Assembly (NCBI RefSeq): GCF_007625115.1
Contig: NZ_VMNH01000023.1
Span: forward strand, 186,001 to 250,000
Direction: 5' to 3'
Source of the DNA: Sedimenticola selenatireducens
Lineage (GTDB): Bacteria; Pseudomonadota; Gammaproteobacteria; Chromatiales; Chromatiaceae
Length of the DNA stretch: 64,000 nt
The notes under the pieces were generated by a model. That model saw only the letters and a list, made by a program, of their open reading frames with translations, made no database searches and had not been told where the DNA came from. Both the position numbers and the translations under genes were made by a program. Of this stretch, positions 35,032 to 43,062 are shown in pieces. How positions within the stretch are numbered: position 1 is the first letter of the stretch; each line of letters opens with the position of its first letter.

Positions 35032-36749
35032 GTTTTGCCGGTAATGGCATCGGCATAACCCGGGGAATCGCCATTGGCGAGGCCCATATCCTACAACGCG
35101 GTATGTTAGAAATCACTCCGCGTAGCATTGAGCAACCAGAGATCCCTTTTGAGATCGAGCGATTTAGAGACGCGGTCTGCTGTGCCAGAGACCGACTGCA
35201 ATCCGTTCGCCAAAAAATCCCAGAAAGTACGCGATCAGACATTGTGGCTTTTATTGACACCCATCTGTTGATGCTCAACGATGCGGCACTCATCCAGGCA
35301 CCCATTGATCTGATTAAGCAGCATGCCTATGCGGCAGAGTGGGCGCTCCAACTACAGAAAGAGGCCCTGGTTCAGGTGTTTGACACCATGGATGACCCTT
35401 ATCTGCGAACCCGCAAAGATGATGTGGAGCATGTAGTCAATCAGATTCAGAAGGCCCTGCACGAGCAGGGTGAAGAAACCGATGGTGATTTGACAGGAAA
35501 AGTGATTCTGGCACAGGACCTGACCCCCGCAGACACTATTGTGATGCGCCACCAGGGAATCACGGCCTTTATTACCGAATTCGGCGGACCCATGTCTCAT
35601 ACCGCCATCCTGGCCCGTAGCCTGGGTATTCCTGCTGTTGTCGGCGTGCACAGTATTACCCGTCTTCTGCGTCAAGGCGAGGTACTCGTCGTTGATGGTG
35701 AGCACGGTGTTGTGCTCGCCGATGTCGATCGGCGAACACTGGATCACTATCGTCGGCACATCCATACAGCCGCCGATCAGGCGACTCAGCGCCTCAGCCT
35801 TATCGGTAAACCAGCCACCACAAAAGAAGGCGTAAGGGTATCCCTGATGGCCAACATCGAACTGCCTGAGGATATTGAATCGACCCGGGTACTCAAGGCC
35901 GATGCCGTGGGGCTCTACCGTACAGAGTTCCTCTATATGAACCGTCAGGGCATGCCAGACGAGGAGGAGCATTACCGAACCTACCGAAAAGTAATAGAAG
36001 GCCTGGATGGCATACCCATTACCATCCGCACCCTGGATCTGGGCGCCGACAAGCAGGTGGATGGTTGTACCGCAGCCAGCTGTAATCCTGCTCTAGGTCT
36101 ACGCGCAATTCGCCTCTGCCTGAAAGAGCCAAAAATATTCCAGCCACAGATAAGGGCTATCTTACGGGCAGCCATTCATGGCCCGGTCAGAATCATGATC
36201 CCGATGCTTTCCAACCTTCAGGAGGTTCGGAAACTCAAAGCCATTATTGCCGAGACTAAGCGTCAGCTGGCTGAAGAGGGGCTCCCGTATGCAGACCACA
36301 TCCCCATTGGCGGTATGATCGAGGTACCCGCCGCCGCCCTTTCCGCCGATGCCTTCAGCAAAGAACTCGATTTTCTCTCCATTGGCACCAACGATTTGAT
36401 CCAGTACACGCTGGCCATTGATCGCGTGGATGATGAAGTCAACTACCTCTACGACCCTCTGCATCCGGCTATCCTCCGGTTGATTCAGACCGTGATCGAA
36501 GCCGGAAAGGCAGCCGACATACCGGTCAGCATGTGTGGTGAGATGGCTGGCGATCCCCGCTATATTCCCTTGCTGGTTGGAATGGGACTGCGTGAATTCA
36601 GCATGCAGCCAGGGTCATTGCTGATCGCCAAAGAGTGCCTGTTTTCACTCAGTGCCGAAAAACTGTCAAAACAGACGCGCAAGCTCATGAAAAAATTAGG
36701 CTCCTCCAAACACGAACGATTATTGGATAAGATCTGCCGCCTACACTGA
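35028..36749 (+). CDS. ptsI: PTS enzyme I
   Basis: A 573-residue enzyme I; GTG start overlaps the HPr stop. Phospho-His191 in GGPMSHTAILARS and the C-terminal PEP-binding Cys in SMCGEMAG. No GAF domain, so it is the sugar-type EI rather than EI-Ntr (PtsP). With no EIIBC in view, it likely feeds the regulatory PtsN branch. Confidence 0.93.
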   Translation: MSFAGNGIGITRGIAIGEAHILQRGMLEITPRSIEQPEIPFEIERFRDAVCCARDRLQSVRQKIPESTRSDIVAFIDTHLLMLNDAALIQAPIDLIKQHAYAAEWALQLQKEALVQVFDTMDDPYLRTRKDDVEHVVNQIQKALHEQGEETDGDLTGKVILAQDLTPADTIVMRHQGITAFITEFGGPMSHTAILARSLGIPAVVGVHSITRLLRQGEVLVVDGEHGVVLADVDRRTLDHYRRHIHTAADQATQRLSLIGKPATTKEGVRVSLMANIELPEDIESTRVLKADAVGLYRTEFLYMNRQGMPDEEEHYRTYRKVIEGLDGIPITIRTLDLGADKQVDGCTAASCNPALGLRAIRLCLKEPKIFQPQIRAILRAAIHGPVRIMIPMLSNLQEVRKLKAIIAETKRQLAEEGLPYADHIPIGGMIEVPAAALSADAFSKELDFLSIGTNDLIQYTLAIDRVDDEVNYLYDPLHPAILRLIQTVIEAGKAADIPVSMCGEMAGDPRYIPLLVGMGLREFSMQPGSLLIAKECLFSLSAEKLSKQTRKLMKKLGSSKHERLLDKICRLH

Positions 36750-36867
36750 TTACCTTCAACTGTTTTTTTGCGCTTTTATTAAACAGTGTCTCCCGCTTGT
36801 CATCATCTACTGCTAGAATCGGCCCGACTCATCAACCCGACGCCAACCACGAGGTTTCCCTACAGGC

Positions 36868-38229
36868 ATGCCCGATCAGGTTCCCCTACAGCTTGGTAAC
36901 ACCCGATTGGATCGACTGCATCTGGCGTTGGAGAGTGGCGCCCTGCTGCAGGCAGGAAAGATGCTCAACGCCCTCCATCCAGGGGAGATAGCTCATCTGT
37001 TAGAGTCCCTGCCCATGGCCCAGCGAGAGATGATCTGGGAGCTGGTAAACGAAGAAAACGGGGGTGAGGTACTGACACTGCTGGCCGATGAGGTTCGCGA
37101 CGACCTGATCAGCAAGATGGATGTATCAGAACTGCTGGCCGCTACAGAAGGCCTGGACACGGATGATCTGGCGGATCTGGTGCAGGAGCTTCCACGCACC
37201 ATCACCCAGGAGATCCTGGACTCACTCGATCAACAGCACAGAGAACGTCTGGAGGCCATCCTCTCCTATCCAGAGGATACCGCCGGTGGCCTGATGAATC
37301 CTGATACCATCACGGTCCGCCCAGAGGTTACGCTGGACGTGGTGATGCGTTATCTACGCCGACTCAGAGATAAGATTCCTCACCAAACCGATATCCTGAT
37401 GGTTGTGAACCGGGATGGAAAGTATCTGGGTGTACTCCCCCTGACCGTGCTGGTCACTCACGATCTTGACGACACGGTTGCTGAGGTGATGTCACTGGAT
37501 GTACGCGCCATACCTGCCAACTGGGATGATGGGAGAGTGGCCAATCGCTTTGAACAGCACGATTTGATCTCTGCGCCGGTAATAGACGAAGAGGGCAAAC
37601 TGATCGGCCGAATCACTATTGATGACGTGGTGGATGTGATCCGTGAAGAGGGCGAGCATCAGTTCATGGGTCAGGCGGGTCTCTCTGAAGATGAAGACAT
37701 GTTTGCACCGGTGCTGGTCTCTACCCGACGCAGGGCACTGTGGCTGGGTATCAACTTACTCACTGCGCTCATGGCTTCCTGGGTGATCGGACAATTTGAA
37801 GCCACTATCGAAAAAATTGTAGCCCTCGCAGTACTCATGCCAATCGTGGCCAGCATGGGCGGCATCGCAGGAAGCCAGACCCTGACACTCACCATTCGTG
37901 GCATCGCCTTGGGTCAGATCTCCGGTAAAAACACCCGCTGGTTGATCCTCAAAGAGTTGGCGGTCGGCTCGCTGAACAGCCTAATCTGGGCGGGTGTTGT
38001 CGCGGTGATCGCAGGCTTCTGGTTCAATGATGTGAATATTGGCCTGCTCATCGCCACCGCCATGTGCATCAATCTGATCCTGGCCTCACTCACCGGCACC
38101 GTACTCCCTATTGCACTCGAAAAACTCGGTATTGACCCCGCATTAGCGGGATCTGTACTCCTGACGACCGTCACGGATATTGTCGGCTTTCTCTCCTTTT
38201 TGGGACTGGCTACCCTGTTCCTGATCTAA
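36868..38229 (+). CDS. mgtE: Magnesium transporter MgtE
   Basis: A 453-residue MgtE: N-terminal superhelical domain (IAHLLESLPMAQREMIWELV), two CBS domains (about 135-255) and a five-helix membrane part (about 285-453) with the P.VASMGGIAGSQ pore loop. Its stop directly abuts the stop of the convergent iorA gene. Confidence 0.92.
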   Translation: MPDQVPLQLGNTRLDRLHLALESGALLQAGKMLNALHPGEIAHLLESLPMAQREMIWELVNEENGGEVLTLLADEVRDDLISKMDVSELLAATEGLDTDDLADLVQELPRTITQEILDSLDQQHRERLEAILSYPEDTAGGLMNPDTITVRPEVTLDVVMRYLRRLRDKIPHQTDILMVVNRDGKYLGVLPLTVLVTHDLDDTVAEVMSLDVRAIPANWDDGRVANRFEQHDLISAPVIDEEGKLIGRITIDDVVDVIREEGEHQFMGQAGLSEDEDMFAPVLVSTRRRALWLGINLLTALMASWVIGQFEATIEKIVALAVLMPIVASMGGIAGSQTLTLTIRGIALGQISGKNTRWLILKELAVGSLNSLIWAGVVAVIAGFWFNDVNIGLLIATAMCINLILASLTGTVLPIALEKLGIDPALAGSVLLTTVTDIVGFLSFLGLATLFLI

Positions 38230-40128
38230 TCAGCTATGCTGATCCGGTGATTCCCCTATCGGCGTTATTTTCGAGAGATCCGCCGGGACCATGGCATCCG
38301 GCCCACAAGTCTGCAAGCAGATATCACACCCGGTACAAGCCGCCGATTCGATGCGAACCCAGGCCTTCATCACTTCCCGCCCTCCTTTGCGCACTTCGGT
38401 CTCACGACGGGTCACCAGAATCGCAGGGCAGCCCACACTCAGGCAGTTGGCACAGCCGTTACATTTTTCGGCCGCTACCATCAGGGGACGGCGTGGCGTA
38501 TAGCGCTCAGTCAGCACGCAGGGTCGCTTGGCGACAATAACGGATGGCACGGGCGCCGCCATCTCCTGCTTAACGGTTCGATACAGCACCGGCAAATCGT
38601 AGGGATCAACCACATGCACCCGCTCTCTGGCCACACCGAGGGCGCAAGCCAGTTCGGCGAAATCGACCTGGGGCGCCGCATTACCCCGCAGATCTTTACC
38701 ATTGCCGTGATTGTTTTGTCCCCCTGTCATCCCAGTAGCCGAGTTATCCAGTATCATCACTGTCACGTTGCCCTGGTTATAGACCAGATCCAGCAACCCT
38801 TGAATGCCCAGATGCAGGAAGGTGGAATCGCCAATAATGGAAAAGATCCCCTTATCCTGATCACGCTCACCGCGTCCCAGATCCATCCCCAGACCGATAC
38901 CAATAGCCGAACCCATGCAGATGCAGGTATCCAGGGCATTCCAGGGCTGGCCCGCCCCGAGGGTATAGCAACCGATATCTCCGGCAAAATTGGCCCGTTT
39001 GCGTAATCGGGAGAGGGTGTAGAAGACCGCCAGATGTGGGCAACTGACGCACATCGTGGGAGGCCGGGGAAACAGACCCGCTAGTGATGGCATTGGTGGC
39101 GGAGTTGGCGCAGACACCTCTTCCTCACCCTGTAGTGCACGCAGGGCCCGCAGCAACACCTCAGGTGCAAGCTCACCCGTCGCCGGAAAATACTCCTTGC
39201 CGACCACCGTCAGACCGGCAGCCCTTAGCTCCAACTCGATCAGCGGCTCCGTCTCTTCGACCACCACTAGCGTCTCCACACCTTGAGCAAAAGCCCGGAT
39301 CTGCTCAACCGGAAGGGGATGGGAAAAACCAATCTTATAAACAGGTGACTCTGGAAAGGCCTCTTTAACGTGGGTATAGGCCGGCCCCGATGTCACAAAA
39401 CCGTATTCGGTCGCCTTGCCTGGATCTGAAAAATTCAAGTCAGACTGCTCACTGTAGGCACGCAGCGTCAGGTCTCGTTGCTGTTGCAGTTGCAGGCGTT
39501 TTTTCGCATTCCCGGGCACCATCACCCAACGGGATGGATTCGGCGTGAAGCCCTTGGCCGTATGAGTCTGCCGCTCACCCACCGTCACCACGCCTTTGAC
39601 GTGACAGATACGTGTTGTCAGACGCAGGATCACCGGGCAATCGAACTGTTCCGAGAGGTCAAAGGCCTGAATGACCATGGCATACGCTTCCTGAGAATCG
39701 GAAGGTTCCAGTATGGGCAGATGGGCAAAACGCCCCCAGTAGCGAGAATCCTGCTCATTCTGTGAAGAGGACATCCCCACATCATCCGCGATCGCAATCA
39801 CCAGACCGCCCTCCACACCAGCCAGGGTCTGGGTCATTAACGCATCTGCCGCCACATTCATCCCGACATGTTTCATCGCGCAAAATGCACGGGAACCACA
39901 CATCGAGGCCCCAATGGCCACCTCCAGGGATACCTTCTCATTCGGTGACCAGTTGGCGTGAATATCCGAGTAGGTGCCCAGATACTCAAGGATCTCGGTA
40001 GCGGGCGTTCCGGGATAGGCAGTCGCTACTCGCACACCCGCCTCCCAAACGCCTCGAGCGACGGCCTCATTACCGGACATAAATCGGCGATTGGCGACTG
40101 GTTGGATCTCTTCGGCTACCGCATTCAC
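38230..40128 (-). CDS. iorA: Indolepyruvate:ferredoxin oxidoreductase, alpha subunit
   Basis: GTG 40128 is chosen because AAGGAG lies seven bases upstream; the longer ATG frame lacks a site. About 632 residues: pyrimidine-binding domain (PGTPATEILEYL, NEKVSLEVA), TPP-binding region (GDSTFLHLGIQGLLDLVYN) and two C-terminal 4Fe-4S clusters (CNGCANCLSVGC and CTGCDICLQTC). Oxidises aryl pyruvates to aryl-acetyl-CoA with reduced ferredoxin. No iorB next to it. Confidence 0.92.
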   Translation of the reverse strand: MNAVAEEIQPVANRRFMSGNEAVARGVWEAGVRVATAYPGTPATEILEYLGTYSDIHANWSPNEKVSLEVAIGASMCGSRAFCAMKHVGMNVAADALMTQTLAGVEGGLVIAIADDVGMSSSQNEQDSRYWGRFAHLPILEPSDSQEAYAMVIQAFDLSEQFDCPVILRLTTRICHVKGVVTVGERQTHTAKGFTPNPSRWVMVPGNAKKRLQLQQQRDLTLRAYSEQSDLNFSDPGKATEYGFVTSGPAYTHVKEAFPESPVYKIGFSHPLPVEQIRAFAQGVETLVVVEETEPLIELELRAAGLTVVGKEYFPATGELAPEVLLRALRALQGEEEVSAPTPPPMPSLAGLFPRPPTMCVSCPHLAVFYTLSRLRKRANFAGDIGCYTLGAGQPWNALDTCICMGSAIGIGLGMDLGRGERDQDKGIFSIIGDSTFLHLGIQGLLDLVYNQGNVTVMILDNSATGMTGGQNNHGNGKDLRGNAAPQVDFAELACALGVARERVHVVDPYDLPVLYRTVKQEMAAPVPSVIVAKRPCVLTERYTPRRPLMVAAEKCNGCANCLSVGCPAILVTRRETEVRKGGREVMKAWVRIESAACTGCDICLQTCGPDAMVPADLSKITPIGESPDQHS

Positions 40129-40281
40129 TCGCAGACTCCTTCGCTCAGGAAAACTGAACAAATATAGGCTTTACTGATGAACAGGGCGAAGCAGAAGAAC
40201 TCACCGCTGTCCAGAACTGTAAGACAAAATCAGGACGCAAGATTACCACCAAAACCCTTCAATCTTTTCGCAAAATACCTA

Positions 40282-40300
40282 TAATTAACCCCATTAATTA
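40282..40300. promoter_or_regulatory. Candidate Lrp-type operator between iorA and lrp-like gene
   Basis: TAATTAA-CCCCA-TTAATTA is a perfect 7-bp inverted repeat in the AT-rich divergent region, flanked by GCAAAAT and ATTTTATTGC as a looser outer symmetry. Likely bound by the adjacent Lrp/AsnC protein to control both genes. Confidence 0.55.
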
Positions 40301-40330
40301 CAATTTTATTGCGCTTTAATAGAGTTAATC

Positions 40331-40840
40331 GTGAAAGTTATGCATGACAAGCGACTAGACACTGCGGATATTCGAATCCTCGCCCATCTGTTGAAAAACG
40401 CCAAGGCATCCAATCATGAACTGGCAGAGGTCGCATTCCTGTCGCCCTCCCAGTGCCATCGCCGGGTGAAGCGACTGGAGTCCCTCCAGATTATTCGTGG
40501 CTATACTGTACAACTTGACCCACAGGCCCTGGGCCAGGAGATCACCATCTTTGTGAATGTCTCACTGGATGCCCATGGATCCAATCCGGCCCTGCGCTTT
40601 AGTGAGTCGATTCGAGGCGTCCCTGAGGTCATCGAGTGCTTCTCTTTAACCGGTGAAACGGACTATCTGATCAAGGCACGCCTCCCCAGTCTGAAGGCGA
40701 TGTCGGAGTTTTTGATGCACCGACTGATGTCCGTCCCAGGCGTGGGCAGTATCAAGACTTCTGTGGTGGTGGAAGAGATCGAGTGCCTACCGTCCCTGCC
40801 AGCCGACCTACTCGAACAAGCGAGAAGGGAGGCACAATAA
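40331..40840 (+). CDS. Lrp/AsnC family transcriptional regulator
   Basis: A 169-residue regulator. N-terminal HTH (DTADIRILAHLLKNAKASNHELAEVAFLSPSQCHRRVKRLE) and a C-terminal RAM effector domain (VNVSLDAHGSN ... GVPEVIECFSLTGETDYLIKA). Divergent from iorA, so it probably senses an amino acid or aryl acid and controls it. ATG 40340 is an alternative start. Confidence 0.92.
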   Translation: MKVMHDKRLDTADIRILAHLLKNAKASNHELAEVAFLSPSQCHRRVKRLESLQIIRGYTVQLDPQALGQEITIFVNVSLDAHGSNPALRFSESIRGVPEVIECFSLTGETDYLIKARLPSLKAMSEFLMHRLMSVPGVGSIKTSVVVEEIECLPSLPADLLEQARREAQ

Positions 40841-40907
40841 TGATTGACGAATGCCGCTGAATAAGGTTTTCTACTGCGCTTTTAATAGCCTAGGGCGGAA
40901 TCGAGCA

Positions 40908-41189
40908 ATGTTCAAAACCAATCAGTACTTTGATGGAAAAGTTACCTCAATCGCGTTCCAAACGGCCACCCTGCCGGCTACTGTTGGTGTGATGGCGGTT
41001 GGCGAATATGAATTTGGCACCCGTCAAAAAGAGACCATGACCGTGGTCAGCGGTTGCTTGACAGTCAAGCTGCCGGGAGAATCGGCATGGCAGGATTATC
41101 AACAAGGTGATCAATTCATCGTTGAGGCCGGTGAGAAATTTCAACTCAAGGTCGCCGTAGAAACGGCCTATCTCTGCACCTACGAATAG
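40908..41189 (+). CDS. ppnP: Pyrimidine/purine nucleoside phosphorylase
   Basis: A 93-residue cupin (E. coli PpnP is 94). Start ATG 40908 follows [46 protein letters not shown] and the acidic EKFQLKV end match the family. Splits diverse nucleosides by phosphorolysis. Confidence 0.92.
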   Translation: MFKTNQYFDGKVTSIAFQTATLPATVGVMAVGEYEFGTRQKETMTVVSGCLTVKLPGESAWQDYQQGDQFIVEAGEKFQLKVAVETAYLCTYE

Positions 41190-41216
41190 CGCCAAGCCAG
41201 CAGAATCAGGCCTTTA

Positions 41217-41765
41217 TCACCCGGTAAAGGCCCCTTCTGAAACCAGATACTGTAACTCTTCCGAATTACTCGGACGCCCCAAAATGGCATTGCGGTGAGG
41301 AAAACGGCCAAACTGACGGACAATCTCCCGATGATGCCTAGCGAAGGTCAGGTTATTTTCAAGTCCCTCCTGCTCGTAAAGCGCTACCGAGCGATCCTGA
41401 TCTTCCAGTGATTCACTGTGCATGAAGGGCATGTAGAGGAAGGCACGCTGAGCCGGCTCCAACAAGGCATCAAAGCCCCGCTTAATAGCAAATCCAGCCA
41501 CAGACCGCGCCTGTGCCTCGGTCTGGAAACTCTCGGGCTGTCCACGAAACATATTCAGCGGAAACTGATCAAGCAGGATCACCAAGGCAAGGCAACCCTC
41601 AGCGGAAGTCATCCAATGATCCAGATGACCGTCACTGGCCAGCCCCCAAAGTGACGCATAACGGTCACCGATCTCCTGGTCCAGTTCAGGCGTCGATGAG
41701 AACCAGTGACTGCAGACCGGTTCACTAAACCAGAACGTGAGAAGCTCACTCGGTTCTACAGCCAT
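41217..41765 (-). CDS. DUF924 family protein
   Basis: A 182-residue protein with the DUF924 features: LTFWFSEPVCSHWFSSTPELDQEI at the start, LALVILLDQFPLNMFRG and LYMPFMHSESLEDQ. Widely conserved tetratricopeptide-like fold; function unknown. Confidence 0.9.
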   Translation of the reverse strand: MAVEPSELLTFWFSEPVCSHWFSSTPELDQEIGDRYASLWGLASDGHLDHWMTSAEGCLALVILLDQFPLNMFRGQPESFQTEAQARSVAGFAIKRGFDALLEPAQRAFLYMPFMHSESLEDQDRSVALYEQEGLENNLTFARHHREIVRQFGRFPHRNAILGRPSNSEELQYLVSEGAFTG

Positions 41766-41822
41766 AGTTCATCTCCATACTTATATTCAACCAATTTCAT
41801 TCAGAAACAAGCTCAACAAGTA

Positions 41823-42335
41823 CTACCTTTGATGCCGGTAGACATGCCATTCACCCTTGCGAAACGGCAGCGTCTTCTCAAACCTGGCACCCACCCGTTT
41901 CGCCAAGGCGATAGAGGGGAGGTTTTCGCCATTAATGAAACTGATCAGATGCAGTTCAGGCAGCGTCTCGATAGCCATCTTATTGACCGCCATGGCAGCC
42001 TCGCAGGCGTAGCCACGCCCCCAATAATCCTGCGCCAAAGCCCATTTGATCTCGGGCTCTGGCCAGTCAACCGGATACCAGAGTCCAACGGGACCCACAA
42101 CCCGACCAGAGGTACGCTCCACCACGGCATAGGGGCCATATCCGCGCATTTGCCAATGACCGATCATGCTCGCCAAGATGCGCCAGGTCCCCCCTTCGGT
42201 GAGGGGCTTACCAACGGTGTACTGGATACAGACAGGATCTGAATAGTAGGCATGCAGATCCTGCCAATCAGACGCCTGAAAGGTGCGCAGTATTAACCGC
42301 TCAGTCTCAATCTGTTCTGGTATTATGAAACGCAT
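41823..42335 (-). CDS. GNAT N-acetyltransferase (RimJ/RimL type)
   Basis: A 170-residue GNAT: ERLILRTFQASDWQDL start and acetyl-CoA loop region WALAQDYWGRGYACEAA. Probable protein or small-molecule acetyltransferase; target unknown. Confidence 0.88.
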   Translation of the reverse strand: MRFIIPEQIETERLILRTFQASDWQDLHAYYSDPVCIQYTVGKPLTEGGTWRILASMIGHWQMRGYGPYAVVERTSGRVVGPVGLWYPVDWPEPEIKWALAQDYWGRGYACEAAMAVNKMAIETLPELHLISFINGENLPSIALAKRVGARFEKTLPFRKGEWHVYRHQR

Positions 42336-42364
42336 TAACTAACCGTCTTCCAGGCCGGCCGCGC

Positions 42365-42856
42365 TCAGTGCGTCTGACAGGGCGCGCCGTCATGGTGCAC
42401 ATGTCCGTGTTCGATCTCATCAGAACTGGCATCCCTCACCTCCAGGATCTCCAGCTCAAAACGCAGCTCTTTCCCAGCCAGCGGATGATTGCCATCCACG
42501 GTGACCGCCTGGTCGTCTACATCCACCACCGTTACCAAAAAGGGAACGCCCTCTTCCATCTCAGTCTGGAACTGCATACCGACCTCAATCTGCTCAACCC
42601 CGGGGAAATTCTCCAGTGGAACAGACTCCACCAGACTTTCATCCCGCTCCCCGTAGGCATCATCACAGCTGATATTTATAGAGAGCTTCTCCCCTTGTTG
42701 GTGACCGGCCAATGCGGCCTCAAGGGCAGGGATCAAACTCTCGGTTCCGTGAATATAGGTCAGATAGCCATCATTGTCCGAGCTATCGATGATTTCACCA
42801 CTCTGATCACGGGTCACATAGTCAAGGATAACGGCCTTAAAATCGGTTATTTGCAT
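42365..42856 (-). CDS. FKBP-type peptidyl-prolyl isomerase, SlyD-like
   Basis: A 163-residue SlyD-like protein: FKBP halves (YIHGTESLIPALEAALAGHQQGEK, DAYGERDESLV) around an insert-in-flap domain (VDDQAVTVDGNHPLAG). The tail is short with His and Cys (HGHVHHDGAPCQTH), so it may bind metal. Chaperone and isomerase role. Confidence 0.88.
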   Translation of the reverse strand: MQITDFKAVILDYVTRDQSGEIIDSSDNDGYLTYIHGTESLIPALEAALAGHQQGEKLSINISCDDAYGERDESLVESVPLENFPGVEQIEVGMQFQTEMEEGVPFLVTVVDVDDQAVTVDGNHPLAGKELRFELEILEVRDASSDEIEHGHVHHDGAPCQTH

Positions 42857-43062
42857 GAACTTTCTCAGTTAAATCATTAGGGAAACGCAGGCTAACAGGA
42901 TAACCTTGCAGTAAGTAGAGATCTGTTAAATTCTTATTAAAGAATCAGCAGTTATGGTCGCCTATACTATTACATAAAGCACTTAATGCTTGAATATACA
43001 CGGCCCATGACACCATACAAAACTGGCAGAACGCAAGATTTCCAAACTAACTTTTTAGATGC

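Noticed and set aside
36750-36867. Inverted repeat ACTGTTT...AAACAGT after ptsI as terminator
   Set aside because: The 16-base loop and weak AT stem make it unconvincing.
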